From NCBI GenBank assembly GCA_031382085.1, contig JANMYM010000056.1:22562-86561 (forward strand): DNA of 64,000 bases, in the 5' to 3' direction. This DNA comes from UBA964 sp031382085 (GTDB lineage: Bacteria > Pseudomonadota > Gammaproteobacteria > Steroidobacterales > Steroidobacteraceae). Shown piece after piece: positions 8,553 through 16,892 of the stretch. The notes below the pieces were generated by a model. The model saw only the letters and a list, made by a program, of their open reading frames with translations, did no database searches and had not been told where the DNA came from. A program made the position numbers and the translations under genes. How positions within the stretch are numbered: position 1 is the stretch's first letter; every line of letters starts with the position of its first letter.

Positions 8553-10643
8553 TCAGAGCGATCGAGTGAGGTACAGGGCGACCTGCCCGATCTGCAACTC
8601 CGTCAGTCCCAGCGCCTGCGTCTGCATGGAGCCTAACAACAATTTTTCGACGATAGCGTCGGATTTCAGGTTGCGGAGTATCTCGACAGCGGGAATACCC
8701 GACTGATTGGATTCGTGGCAGGCGCGGCAGCGCTCGGCATATAGGCGGGCGCCATCCGCGAGGTTCGCAGCATCAGCGGCAGGGGCGGCCGCGGTCCCGG
8801 TTGTGCCCGGGCCCGGCGCGAGCACCGCGAGTGCTGTGCTCACGTGCGAGCCGCCTGCGGAGCCAAGGCCAAAGACCTGAATGCGATCCGTGCCGACGAT
8901 CACCAAACCGTCCGCGATCGTTGCTTCATTGTACTTGCCACTTGGCTGCAGTTCACCGGGCCTGCTGCGCCAGAGCAATCGCATCGACTCGGCATCGACC
9001 GCGTACAGCACCGGCTGCGGCGCATCGAGTCCGTACAGTGACGCAGAGCGAGGCCTGTTGCTGTCCAGGATCCAGACGATCGCATCGCGCGCTCCATGGC
9101 TGCTGACGATGGGAGAGCCGGGATTTTGCAGCACCAGGCCGTCATGCTCCCGGTCGAGTCGCAGGTAGGACGGTTGCTCCGGCCGCGACGTGATCTGCAA
9201 CCTGACAAGGCCTGGCGCGGCGCTGACATTTTGCGCGGCGCCGGTTTTGGCGCTGCCCGTCGCAAACAGATAGTCAATTCCCGCGGCGTTACGAAAATGC
9301 GCGAGCGTGGAGCGGCTGCGTGCCTGGTCACCCATGCCGTCGCGTTCGGTGTAAGGACCGAAGATGTTGAGTGGACCGCGCGCGCCGAATTGCGGCTGTG
9401 GCCCGGGTGCTAACAAAGATCGGTCGCTGGCGGCATCGTCGCTGCAGGGCTGGCGCTGTGCCAGGTTGCCAGGCAGGTGCTCGCGATCGAGCAGGTAGGC
9501 GTTGCCTTGCTTCGCTCCGCCGAGTGCCAGCAGGTGTGGCGTGGAACTCGTGTTCGCGGCCAGGTCAATCAGCGTCGGGCTGCTGGCGCCCAGGTCCATG
9601 TCGCGCGAGCCCGCCTGGCAATAGTTGAATGGCGTGTAGGTGCCTGCCAGCGCCATGCCCGCGTCGCGCGCATCCGTCAGCTCGATGACAGACTGCCCCC
9701 AGTTGCCGGGGCTGTCCGGAAATACGCCGGCAACTCCCATGTTAGCCAACGTATTGAGCACGCTGCTGCCCGTGGACATGTAGACATGACCGCGACCGTC
9801 AACGGCGGGACCGCCCGCGGCCCACATGCCGCCGACGCCTTCCTCGGTCTTCCGGGTGGCTGAAAATGCCGACGCCACCCGCGGCTGCAGCGTATCCAGG
9901 GCTAACAGCCAGCCGCTGGTGGGCTCGCCACCGAAGGACACATAGAGTCGCGAGCCATCGGGACTCAGGTTCAGGGCCGAGCGCTGTATATGCGCGAAAG
10001 TCGCGGGGAAGCGATTGACGCCATTGCGATTGATACCGGGCGCGTTGATAGATTCGGCATCCAGGCGTACCGGCCACCCGGCAATCATCCGGCCGTCGCG
10101 CAGGTCGAGCGCCGCCGCCTGCCAGAGGTCCTGGTCATCGCAAAAACCGACGTAGAGCCGTTGCTGCCTGAGATCGATGACAGGCGTACCGAGTATCCCG
10201 AGACTGCCGCGCCGGCAGGGCTGATTTGTTAGTTGGCGGCGCCAGAGTTGGGCGCCGGCGGGCACGTGGCCGCGCGTCCTGGCGTTGATCGCGTAGACGA
10301 AACCGGTCGCGCTGGCTGCGTAAATGACCGACAAGCGGTGTCGCGTCCCGCCGGCCACCGGCATGTTGATGCTGGAGACGTAGAGCGGTGTTGCAAACAG
10401 TCGTGCGGGCGTTGCTGCAGAAGGATCCAGCGGCGGCGTTGACCACTGTTGCGCAAACCGGGTGCTGGAGACGTTTGTGGGCGTCAGCACCGTTTCAAGG
10501 GGATTCCAGCCGCTACGCGCGCGATCAACATGGTAGGTCAGCTTGTCGGCCGCCCAACAGGGCTGTAGCAAACCGAGGCTAATGAGCAGCCAGGGTATCG
10601 TTGTTAGGAAGCGCAGCGCGGCGATGCGGGTAGCACGCTTCAT
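8553..10643 (-). CDS. PQQ-dehydrogenase-like beta-propeller protein with C-terminal cytochrome c
   Basis: A 696-residue exported protein. The frame is open back to 10886, but the ATG at 10643 directly precedes a signal peptide (MKRATRIAALRF, hydrophobic segment, likely cleavage after CWAA). The body has repeated short beta-propeller elements (SPDGSRLYVSFGG, GRGHVYMSTGS), as in quinoprotein dehydrogenases. The last 80 residues are a class I cytochrome c domain with CRACH as the haem-binding CxxCH. Such periplasmic fusions oxidise alcohols, aldehydes or sugars and pass electrons to the respiratory chain. Calcium/PQQ ligands could not be confirmed by eye, so the oxidase role is provisional. It precedes an MFS gene on the same strand. 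Confidence 0.8.
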   Translation of the reverse strand: MKRATRIAALRFLTTIPWLLISLGLLQPCWAADKLTYHVDRARSGWNPLETVLTPTNVSSTRFAQQWSTPPLDPSAATPARLFATPLYVSSINMPVAGGTRHRLSVIYAASATGFVYAINARTRGHVPAGAQLWRRQLTNQPCRRGSLGILGTPVIDLRQQRLYVGFCDDQDLWQAAALDLRDGRMIAGWPVRLDAESINAPGINRNGVNRFPATFAHIQRSALNLSPDGSRLYVSFGGEPTSGWLLALDTLQPRVASAFSATRKTEEGVGGMWAAGGPAVDGRGHVYMSTGSSVLNTLANMGVAGVFPDSPGNWGQSVIELTDARDAGMALAGTYTPFNYCQAGSRDMDLGASSPTLIDLAANTSSTPHLLALGGAKQGNAYLLDREHLPGNLAQRQPCSDDAASDRSLLAPGPQPQFGARGPLNIFGPYTERDGMGDQARSRSTLAHFRNAAGIDYLFATGSAKTGAAQNVSAAPGLVRLQITSRPEQPSYLRLDREHDGLVLQNPGSPIVSSHGARDAIVWILDSNRPRSASLYGLDAPQPVLYAVDAESMRLLWRSRPGELQPSGKYNEATIADGLVIVGTDRIQVFGLGSAGGSHVSTALAVLAPGPGTTGTAAAPAADAANLADGARLYAERCRACHESNQSGIPAVEILRNLKSDAIVEKLLLGSMQTQALGLTELQIGQVALYLTRSL

Positions 10644-10982
10644 TTGTTTCGCGGAATCAAGGACCCTGTGTCCATGCGTCGACCAGATCCGGGTATTTGT
10701 TAGGCGAGGATGCTGCGCGATGCGAAAACAGAATCGTGCCGTGCGACCGGGGCGAGCACCGCGCCGGCGAGAGCCGGTATCTGTCGACGAGACAGCAACA
10801 TGAAGATTCCTCCAAAATGCCTTGCCTGCAGCTAACGGTACCTGAGTCCCGCTCCCCTGGCGATGGCGAGTTAAATTGAGAGGCAACCACGGGCCGGGCG
10901 CAGCGGATGCTTTGCTGGCACGTGCCCGTTGTTACTGGCTGAATCGCCAGCACCTCAGTGGCAAAATTGAAAGCAGGCATAC
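10644..10982. other. Intergenic region, divergent promoters expected
   Basis: A 339-base gap between the quinoprotein gene (minus) and the kinase-like gene (plus). Short open frames here lack ribosome-binding sites and recognisable products. It contains one TTGTTAG (about 10697-10703). The quinoprotein frame stays open to 10886, so a longer, less likely N-terminus would occupy part of it. I see no hairpin terminator or clear palindrome. Confidence 0.5.
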
Positions 10983-11975
10983 ATGTCATCAACCGCTTTG
11001 CGCGAGGCGCGCGTTTCGCATTCGGTGCTGCACCCGGAATGGCTGGCGGCGGAGGTCGCTCGCCGCTATGACCTGAAGGGCGCGGTCGGCGGCTTCTTGC
11101 TTTACCGCGGCATGAACGATGTCTATTTGATCAAGGACGAGCAGGCCAGGCACGCGTTGCGGGTCTGGCGGCGCAGCTGGCGGGAGGTTGACGCGGTCAG
11201 CTATGAACTCAATTTTCTCGATTTCCTGCGCAGTCGGAATTTTCCGGCGTCGACGCCTCTGCGCACACGCGACGGCAGCCTGTATTTCAAGGTCAATTCG
11301 CCCGAAGGCGAGCGCGCGGTGGCGTTGTACGACTGGGCGCCCGGCCGCAAGTTCGGCGATGTACTCAACGAGAAGACCGCTGAGCGCATCGGCGCGGTTT
11401 TTGCCGAGATGCACCTGTTAGGACTGGAGTACAGCCGGGGTCATGCATTCAAGACCGACGATGCTGTTAGCTTCATGATCAATTTGCCGGCGCTGCTCGA
11501 ATTTCTCTACGACCGCCCGGAAGACGCCCGGGACTATGCGGCGCTGGCGCCGCGGCTGGTCGAGCGCCTGCGCGCTCTTCAAAATGAAGACGTTCCGCTG
11601 GGTGTAGGCCATCGCGACTTTCATCCCAGCAACGTCCACGTGGATGACGACGGCCGCATCACCTTGCTCGACTTCGATGCCGCCGGTGAAGAATTCCTGA
11701 TGCAGGATGTCAAAAACTTCGCCTGGGGCAATTTGTTTTATGGGTTCTCGCCAGCCTACGGTGAAGCGTTCGAGCGCGGTTACCAGACCGTGCGGCCGTT
11801 TACAGCGGCCGAAGTACGCCATGGCGAGCTGTTCCTGATGGCCAAGGCGTTTCGACTGGTCGCCGGCATGGCGCACAGTTCGGTTGCAGTCGGGCGTGGC
11901 ACGCTGCGCTTTCGCAACCTCGACTGGCTCGGCGAATACATTCGCAGCCGCGCACGCTCGTTGGGTTTGCTCTAA
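10983..11975 (+). CDS. Aminoglycoside-phosphotransferase/SrkA-like kinase
   Basis: A 330-residue cytoplasmic protein with the APH/choline-kinase fold. The catalytic loop is HRDFHPSN (near residue 209) and the metal-binding DFD sits about 17 residues later (LLDFDAAGEE). The N-terminal half has the ATP-binding beta-sheet with YLIKDE and LRVWRR segments. The overall look is close to the stress-response kinase/homoserine-kinase-like group. The substrate may be a small alcohol, a sugar or a protein Ser/Thr. It ends immediately before the MFS gene (TAA then GTG), so the two are coupled. The role in the island is unknown. Confidence 0.82.
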   Translation: MSSTALREARVSHSVLHPEWLAAEVARRYDLKGAVGGFLLYRGMNDVYLIKDEQARHALRVWRRSWREVDAVSYELNFLDFLRSRNFPASTPLRTRDGSLYFKVNSPEGERAVALYDWAPGRKFGDVLNEKTAERIGAVFAEMHLLGLEYSRGHAFKTDDAVSFMINLPALLEFLYDRPEDARDYAALAPRLVERLRALQNEDVPLGVGHRDFHPSNVHVDDDGRITLLDFDAAGEEFLMQDVKNFAWGNLFYGFSPAYGEAFERGYQTVRPFTAAEVRHGELFLMAKAFRLVAGMAHSSVAVGRGTLRFRNLDWLGEYIRSRARSLGLL

Positions 11976-13280
11976 GTGAGCAGCATGGCGCGTGCCTGGT
12001 GGTTTGTCGCGCTGCTGTGCTTTGCGTCGTTGTTGTCGGTTATAGATCGCGGGATTCTCAATCTCGTCGTCGATCCTTTGCGCAGCGAACTCAACCTCAA
12101 TGATGTGCAGATCGGCCTTCTGCAGGGTCTTGCGTTCGGCCTCATTTACGCAATCGGTGGCGTTGCGTTAGGTGCCGTGGCGGATCGATACAGCCGCCGC
12201 AACCTCATCATCTTTGGCATCGTGATCTGGAGTCTGGCGACCTTCGCGGCGGGACTGGCGCGCAATTTCGGCGAGTTGTTTGCCGCGCGCGTAGTCGTGG
12301 GCCTGGGCGAAGCCGCGCTGGCGCCGGCCGCAGTTTCGCTCATTGCCGATCTTTTTCCGGCGGATCGCCGCGGCCGGCCCATGGGGCTCTACATGACGGG
12401 GCAGGCGATTGCGAACGGCATTGCGATCACCCTCACGGGCATGGTGATTGCCGCAGCGGCGGCACATCGCTTTGATGCTTTGGGCCTTGCGGCAGACATT
12501 TCGCCCTGGCGGGTTACTTTCATGCTGTGCGGCGCGAGTGGCCTGGTGCTGGTGCTGCTGCTGTTCACCTGCCGTGAAGCTGCACGCGCACACCGGAGCG
12601 CGGCGCCAACTTTGTTAGCACAGGGGCGTGAGACGTTGATCCATCTGGTGGAGCGGCGGCATTTCTTTGTGCCGCTCTACCTGGGTTTCGCGAGTTGCTT
12701 CACTGCAGCTTACGGCGCGGCGGCCTGGTCGCCCGCCATGCTCGGGAGAGTGTTTGGCCTGGGCCCGGCGCAGCTGGCGCAAGTCCTTGGGCCGCTGGCG
12801 GTCATATTTGCCGCCGCCGGACCGCTGCTCGGCAGCGTGTTCATCGATCCGCTGGTCAGGCGTCATGGCGATCAGGGCCGATTGATGCTCGTAGCGGCGG
12901 TCACCTTGTTAGCCATTCCATCAGGCCTTGCCGTGCTGGCGTCGGATGGCCGGACGGCGGCACTGCTGGTGGCCTCAAGCAGCGCAATCTATCCTCTCGT
13001 GGGACTTTGCGTGATTACGACCTTGCAGTCGCAATGGCCGGCGCCGATGCGCGGACTCGGTGTTGCGCTGACGGGCCTGGTCAACACGGTCATCGGCGCC
13101 GTGAGCGGCCCTTTGTTGATCGCGTTGCTGACTGAGCGCGTGTTCAGGGACCCCGCTCAGGTAGGGCGCTCCATTGCGTTCGTCATAGTGCCTGCGTTGT
13201 TGTTTGGCATTGCGATGTTTGTTATGGCGGCGCGGGCTGTGAACAGGGCGCCGGACCCGGCTGACGGAGTACACGCGTGA
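11976..13280 (+). CDS. MFS transporter, Spinster-like
   Basis: A 434-residue, 12-helix carrier. Residues 20-120 carry the usual MFS signature (SVIDRGILNLVVDPLR, then GAVADRYSRRNLI and ARVVVGLGEAALAPAA), which matches the Spinster-like bacterial branch often found in aromatic and sterol catabolic clusters. GTG at 11976 directly abuts the preceding TAA; the ATG at 11985 is an alternative. The stop codon overlaps the next gene by four bases (GTGA). It forms a coupled set with the kinase-like gene upstream and the flavoprotein gene downstream, suggesting import followed by oxidation. Substrate unknown. Confidence 0.85.
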   Translation: MSSMARAWWFVALLCFASLLSVIDRGILNLVVDPLRSELNLNDVQIGLLQGLAFGLIYAIGGVALGAVADRYSRRNLIIFGIVIWSLATFAAGLARNFGELFAARVVVGLGEAALAPAAVSLIADLFPADRRGRPMGLYMTGQAIANGIAITLTGMVIAAAAAHRFDALGLAADISPWRVTFMLCGASGLVLVLLLFTCREAARAHRSAAPTLLAQGRETLIHLVERRHFFVPLYLGFASCFTAAYGAAAWSPAMLGRVFGLGPAQLAQVLGPLAVIFAAAGPLLGSVFIDPLVRRHGDQGRLMLVAAVTLLAIPSGLAVLASDGRTAALLVASSSAIYPLVGLCVITTLQSQWPAPMRGLGVALTGLVNTVIGAVSGPLLIALLTERVFRDPAQVGRSIAFVIVPALLFGIAMFVMAARAVNRAPDPADGVHA

Positions 13281-14707
13281 CGCAAGAATCGATGCGGGAG
13301 ACCTGGGATGTCGCGATCATGGGCGCCGGCACCTGCGGGCTCGCTACCGCAGGATTTGCCGCGCAGCGCAGCGCGCGCGTGCTGTTGATCGATGCAGCAC
13401 CCACGGTGGGTGGCACCCTGTTGGTCGGCTTCGGGCAACTGAGTGCCGCAGGCACGCGACTGCAGGCCGAGAAGGGAATTGACGATTCACCCGAGCGCCA
13501 TTACGACGAGGCGCTGCGTATCAGCAAGGGCACGATCGATCGTGAACTCGCAAAGCTGGCGATCTTCAATGCGGGCAAGACCTTCGACTGGATGATGGAG
13601 CGCGGTTACGACGTGTTGCCGCAATGCCCCGCCATCGAGAGCGCGCATGAGCCCTACGACGTCGCGCGCTATTACTGGAGCGGCGATCGCGGCCTGTCCA
13701 TCCTGAAAGTTCTTGAGGGTGCGATGCGCGAGCAGGAAGCGCGCGGCCGCGTCACGGTGCTGACAAAGACCCGAGTCGTTGCCCTGGTGCAGAACCGGCA
13801 AGGCGTTGTGCAGGGCGTCGAGATCGTCGATGCCGATGGCGAAGATCGCCGGGTAATGGCCCGCAATGTCGTGCTCGCGGCGGGAGGGTATGCAGCTAAC
13901 GCCGACATGTTCCGGCGTTTGTGCGGACAGCGCAGCTATGTCAAGGGCGCCTATGACTACGCGCAGGGCGCGGGTCTGGAACTTGGCGTCGCGGTCGGGG
14001 GTTACCTTCGAGGTCGCGAAAATTACCTGTCGAATTTCGGTTGGCTGCTCGACGACGGTCCATTCCCCAGCGCGATCCTCGGCCGCGCCAATACCTATCC
14101 CGAGAGTCGTCTGCCCTGGGAAATATACGTGAATTCTTCGGCGCAGCGATTTGTCCGCGAAGATGAGCCCAGCGTCGATCTGCGCGAGCATGCCTTGCTG
14201 GATCAGCCCGACCTGCGCTACTGGATCATTTTCGACCAGGCGATTTTCGACCAGGCGCCGCCTATGGTCATTGGCTGGAGCCACGAGCAGATGGCAGCGG
14301 CATTCAACAGCAAACAGATCTTTCGCAAAGCTAACAGCCTGGAAAATCTGGCGCGTGATATTGGTCTCGACCCGCCAGCGCTTGTGCAGTCTGTGGCCAG
14401 TTACAATGCGGGGCGTGAAGCCGCCATGGACACGATGGGTCGCGTGCACATGCCTGCAGCCATCGGCACTGGGCCGTTTTACGCGATCCGCCAGCAGGGC
14501 GGGTCGGTGACCTCGACCGTGGGCCTGGCGGTGAATGCGCAGCTGCAGGTGATCCGGCCGGACGGCGCCGCGATTCCCGGGCTGTATGCAGGCGGTGAAA
14601 TCCTCGGTTCCGGCCAGTTGCAGGGCAATGCATTCGTCGGCGGCATGATGGCGATGCCGGCGATCGTATTCGGGCGATTGTTAGGTGAGAAGTTCCTGAA
14701 TCTATGA
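13277..14707 (+). CDS. FAD-dependent oxidoreductase, fumarate reductase/ketosteroid dehydrogenase type
   Basis: A 476-residue flavoprotein. It has an N-terminal dinucleotide-binding motif GAGTCG (residues 16-21) and the C-terminal FAD motif AIPGLYAGGEILGSGQLQGN, where the final helix caps the flavin as in FrdA and 3-ketosteroid dehydrogenases. Family members add or remove hydrogen across C-C double bonds next to carbonyls. Whether this one acts on a steroid, an enone or a fumarate analogue cannot be told. There is no signal peptide. GTG start overlaps the MFS stop (GTGA), so translation is coupled. The next hydrolase-like gene follows after 25 bases. Confidence 0.88.
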   Translation: MTQESMRETWDVAIMGAGTCGLATAGFAAQRSARVLLIDAAPTVGGTLLVGFGQLSAAGTRLQAEKGIDDSPERHYDEALRISKGTIDRELAKLAIFNAGKTFDWMMERGYDVLPQCPAIESAHEPYDVARYYWSGDRGLSILKVLEGAMREQEARGRVTVLTKTRVVALVQNRQGVVQGVEIVDADGEDRRVMARNVVLAAGGYAANADMFRRLCGQRSYVKGAYDYAQGAGLELGVAVGGYLRGRENYLSNFGWLLDDGPFPSAILGRANTYPESRLPWEIYVNSSAQRFVREDEPSVDLREHALLDQPDLRYWIIFDQAIFDQAPPMVIGWSHEQMAAAFNSKQIFRKANSLENLARDIGLDPPALVQSVASYNAGREAAMDTMGRVHMPAAIGTGPFYAIRQQGGSVTSTVGLAVNAQLQVIRPDGAAIPGLYAGGEILGSGQLQGNAFVGGMMAMPAIVFGRLLGEKFLNL

Positions 14708-14732
14708 AATCCGTGCCAGCGAGACAGCCACG

Positions 14733-15683
14733 ATGCAACGTCGAACCTTTGTCGAGTCATTGGCGGCGAGCGCCAGCCTGTCGGTCCACGCGAGCGTTGC
14801 CATGACCGCCCGGGTCGACGCGCCGCTGGCCGGCGTCGGCGCACACTGGATCGGCGCGCCCGCGCTGACTGGCGGCAAAGGCTATGCCGCCTGCCCACTC
14901 GGCGCCACTCACTATCGCATGTTGTCCGATGGTTCGTCGCAGTCGCGTCATGCGACGCCTTTCCTCCTCATTCACCAGACGCCGTTCGGCATGGCGGAGT
15001 GGGTCGACATCCAGCCTTTGTTAGCTGCCACCGGCCGCACGGTCATTGCGCCGGACAACCCGGGCTATGGGATGTCGGATGCGCCGATCACGGCTGTGAC
15101 CGTGTCGCAGCTTGCGGACAATCTGATCGCGCTGCTGGATCACCTTGGGGTGCGGAAGGTGATCGTCGTTGGCCACCACACGGGAGCCGCAATTGCCGCG
15201 TCATTTGCGGCCCGGCACGCCAGGCGTACCGCTGCGGTTATCCTTCATGGCTGCCCGCTTTACACGGCCGAGGAGCGCGCAGAGCGGCTCGCGCGACCTG
15301 CGCGCGCATTTGAACCACAAGCGGACGGCAGTCATCTCGCTGACATGTTCAAAGCAATTCACACCCTGTCAGGCAAACGCCCGGAGGCGCTGGTCACGGC
15401 AACCTGGGCAACTTTGGGCGCCTGTCTCGCGGGCCCGGACACGCCGACTTACCAGGCGGTGTTCGCCAATGACATGTCGCTGGACGTCGCCAGGATTGAG
15501 GCGCCGACCCTGGTACTGACAGATCGCGCGGACAGTCTGCATGTCAAGGATCAGCAGGTCGCCGCGATGCGCAGCGACTTCGCGCTCGAAGAGTTCTCCG
15601 ACGGCGGTTCTTTTTCCCTGATGCTCGCGCCACAGCGCTGGGTGCAGCAGGTGGCGGCTTTCGTTCGCAAAAAATCAGTCTGA
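14733..15683 (+). CDS. Alpha/beta-hydrolase-fold protein with GHHTG elbow
   Basis: A 316-residue paralogue of the protein at 6260-7210, with a probable N-terminal export signal (RRTFVESLAASASLSVHA). Landmarks are IHQTPFGMAEW (about 80-90), PDNPGYGMSD (108-117) and the elbow G147-H-H149-T-G151, with His at the nucleophile position. An acid is kept in LTDRADSLHV, but the normal catalytic-His region reads FSDGGSFSLMLAP, so that His is absent. Two paralogues with identical losses argue for a genuine subfamily, not a sequencing error. It follows the flavoprotein gene by 25 bases and converges with the Gfo/Idh/MocA gene, whose end is four bases away. Confidence 0.82.
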   Translation: MQRRTFVESLAASASLSVHASVAMTARVDAPLAGVGAHWIGAPALTGGKGYAACPLGATHYRMLSDGSSQSRHATPFLLIHQTPFGMAEWVDIQPLLAATGRTVIAPDNPGYGMSDAPITAVTVSQLADNLIALLDHLGVRKVIVVGHHTGAAIAASFAARHARRTAAVILHGCPLYTAEERAERLARPARAFEPQADGSHLADMFKAIHTLSGKRPEALVTATWATLGACLAGPDTPTYQAVFANDMSLDVARIEAPTLVLTDRADSLHVKDQQVAAMRSDFALEEFSDGGSFSLMLAPQRWVQQVAAFVRKKSV

Positions 15684-15687
15684 ATAA

Positions 15688-16707
15688 TCAGTCTGACAGC
15701 GAGTTGCTGGCAAGCGCTGCGCGACGAATCCGGTCGATGGTCGCAATAAGGTGACATCCATCTTCTTGCAATACGCTGCGATGTGGTTGTCCACGGATCG
15801 CGCGCACGAATTCTGTCAGCTGCGTCTCAAAACAGGCCGCCATATCGCTACCGCCCATGCGCCGCCGTTCCGGACCCGGACCATCCGGCGTGCCGACCAG
15901 GAGTTGGTCGTTCCAATAAAGCCAGTCGCGGTCCTCGAGCCGCAGCACGCCGCGGTCGAACAGCAGCGTTTTTCGGTCCACGACCTGGCGCTGATTGTAG
16001 GACACATGCACCGTGGCCATGCGACGGCCGCGGTAGCCTAACAAGATCATCGCTTCGTCTTCGCCCTGCCAGCCGGATTGATGGCGCGCAGTCTCCACAT
16101 GGACCCGCAGTGGCTCATCGCGCATCACCAGCTGCACGAAGTCGAGCGCATGCGGCGCGAACAACGACAGGATGAGGCCCTGTTCGCGGGTGCGCGTTGC
16201 CCACCACGGCGCCTGCGGACCGTCCCAGAAAACGCATTGCGACACTTCCAGCGAGTGAAGCGTGCCGAAGTCCGCAAGGTGGTCCTGCAGGTAGCGCACG
16301 GCGGCGCTGTGACGGAAGGTGTGGGCCACCGCCAGGATTTTGTTAGCAGCAATAGCAGCATCGGCCATGCGGCGCGCATCCGCGGCATTCTCGGCCATCG
16401 GTTTTTCCACCAGCACGTTCCGGTTCGCAGCCAGCGCTTGCAGCGAGTTTGCGGTGTGCAGTTCATTGGGCGTGCAGATCAGTACCGCTTCGATCTGCGC
16501 CAATGAGAGGGCGGAGGCGAGGTCGCCGAACGCATGGGGGATCGCATGGCGGGTCGCGACCTGCCGGGCGCGGCCCAGATCCTGGTCGATGACCGCGACC
16601 AGCTTCAGGTTCTGAGGTTGGGTCTGGATTGCGGCAATGTGCGCCGCCGAAATCCGGCCGCAACCTAACACGGCAATACCGACGGGCGCGTTGACTTCTG
16701 CGGGCAT
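15688..16707 (-). CDS. Gfo/Idh/MocA-family NAD(P)-dependent oxidoreductase
   Basis: A 339-residue protein. The Rossmann motif GCGRISAAH lies near residue 15. The family's EKPMA lysine motif follows around residue 101. A C-terminal alpha/beta domain follows with an HALDF motif. Members oxidise or reduce sugars, inositols, trans-dihydrodiols or biliverdin-like compounds using nicotinamide cofactors. The substrate is unknown. No signal peptide. The gene converges on the hydrolase-like gene and is divergent from the TonB receptor gene, with a 185-base gap that must hold both promoters. Confidence 0.88.
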   Translation of the reverse strand: MPAEVNAPVGIAVLGCGRISAAHIAAIQTQPQNLKLVAVIDQDLGRARQVATRHAIPHAFGDLASALSLAQIEAVLICTPNELHTANSLQALAANRNVLVEKPMAENAADARRMADAAIAANKILAVAHTFRHSAAVRYLQDHLADFGTLHSLEVSQCVFWDGPQAPWWATRTREQGLILSLFAPHALDFVQLVMRDEPLRVHVETARHQSGWQGEDEAMILLGYRGRRMATVHVSYNQRQVVDRKTLLFDRGVLRLEDRDWLYWNDQLLVGTPDGPGPERRRMGGSDMAACFETQLTEFVRAIRGQPHRSVLQEDGCHLIATIDRIRRAALASNSLSD

Positions 16708-16892
16708 GGAGTCAGTTTAAGCAGGCCTGGGGCCGGGGCAAGGGAGATCCATCCGCTGGCATCTGTGTCGTAGAAACAACAACCTAGCGTCCGGATTCCG
16801 GACAATGGAGACTGTGCGCAGAAGGGGCTGGAAGGGTCGATGATAGCCTGCAAGGGTCCAGCCATAATCCGTTGCATTCCGGGAGCGAAGCC

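Noticed and set aside
10697..10879. Small plus-strand open frame in the 10.6-11.0 kb gap
   Set aside because: No ribosome site, no recognisable motif and opposite to a possible longer quinoprotein N-terminus.
15673..15696. Short direct repeat AATCAGTCTGA
   Set aside because: Two 11-base copies, 13 bases apart at convergent gene ends; too short and isolated to suggest an element.
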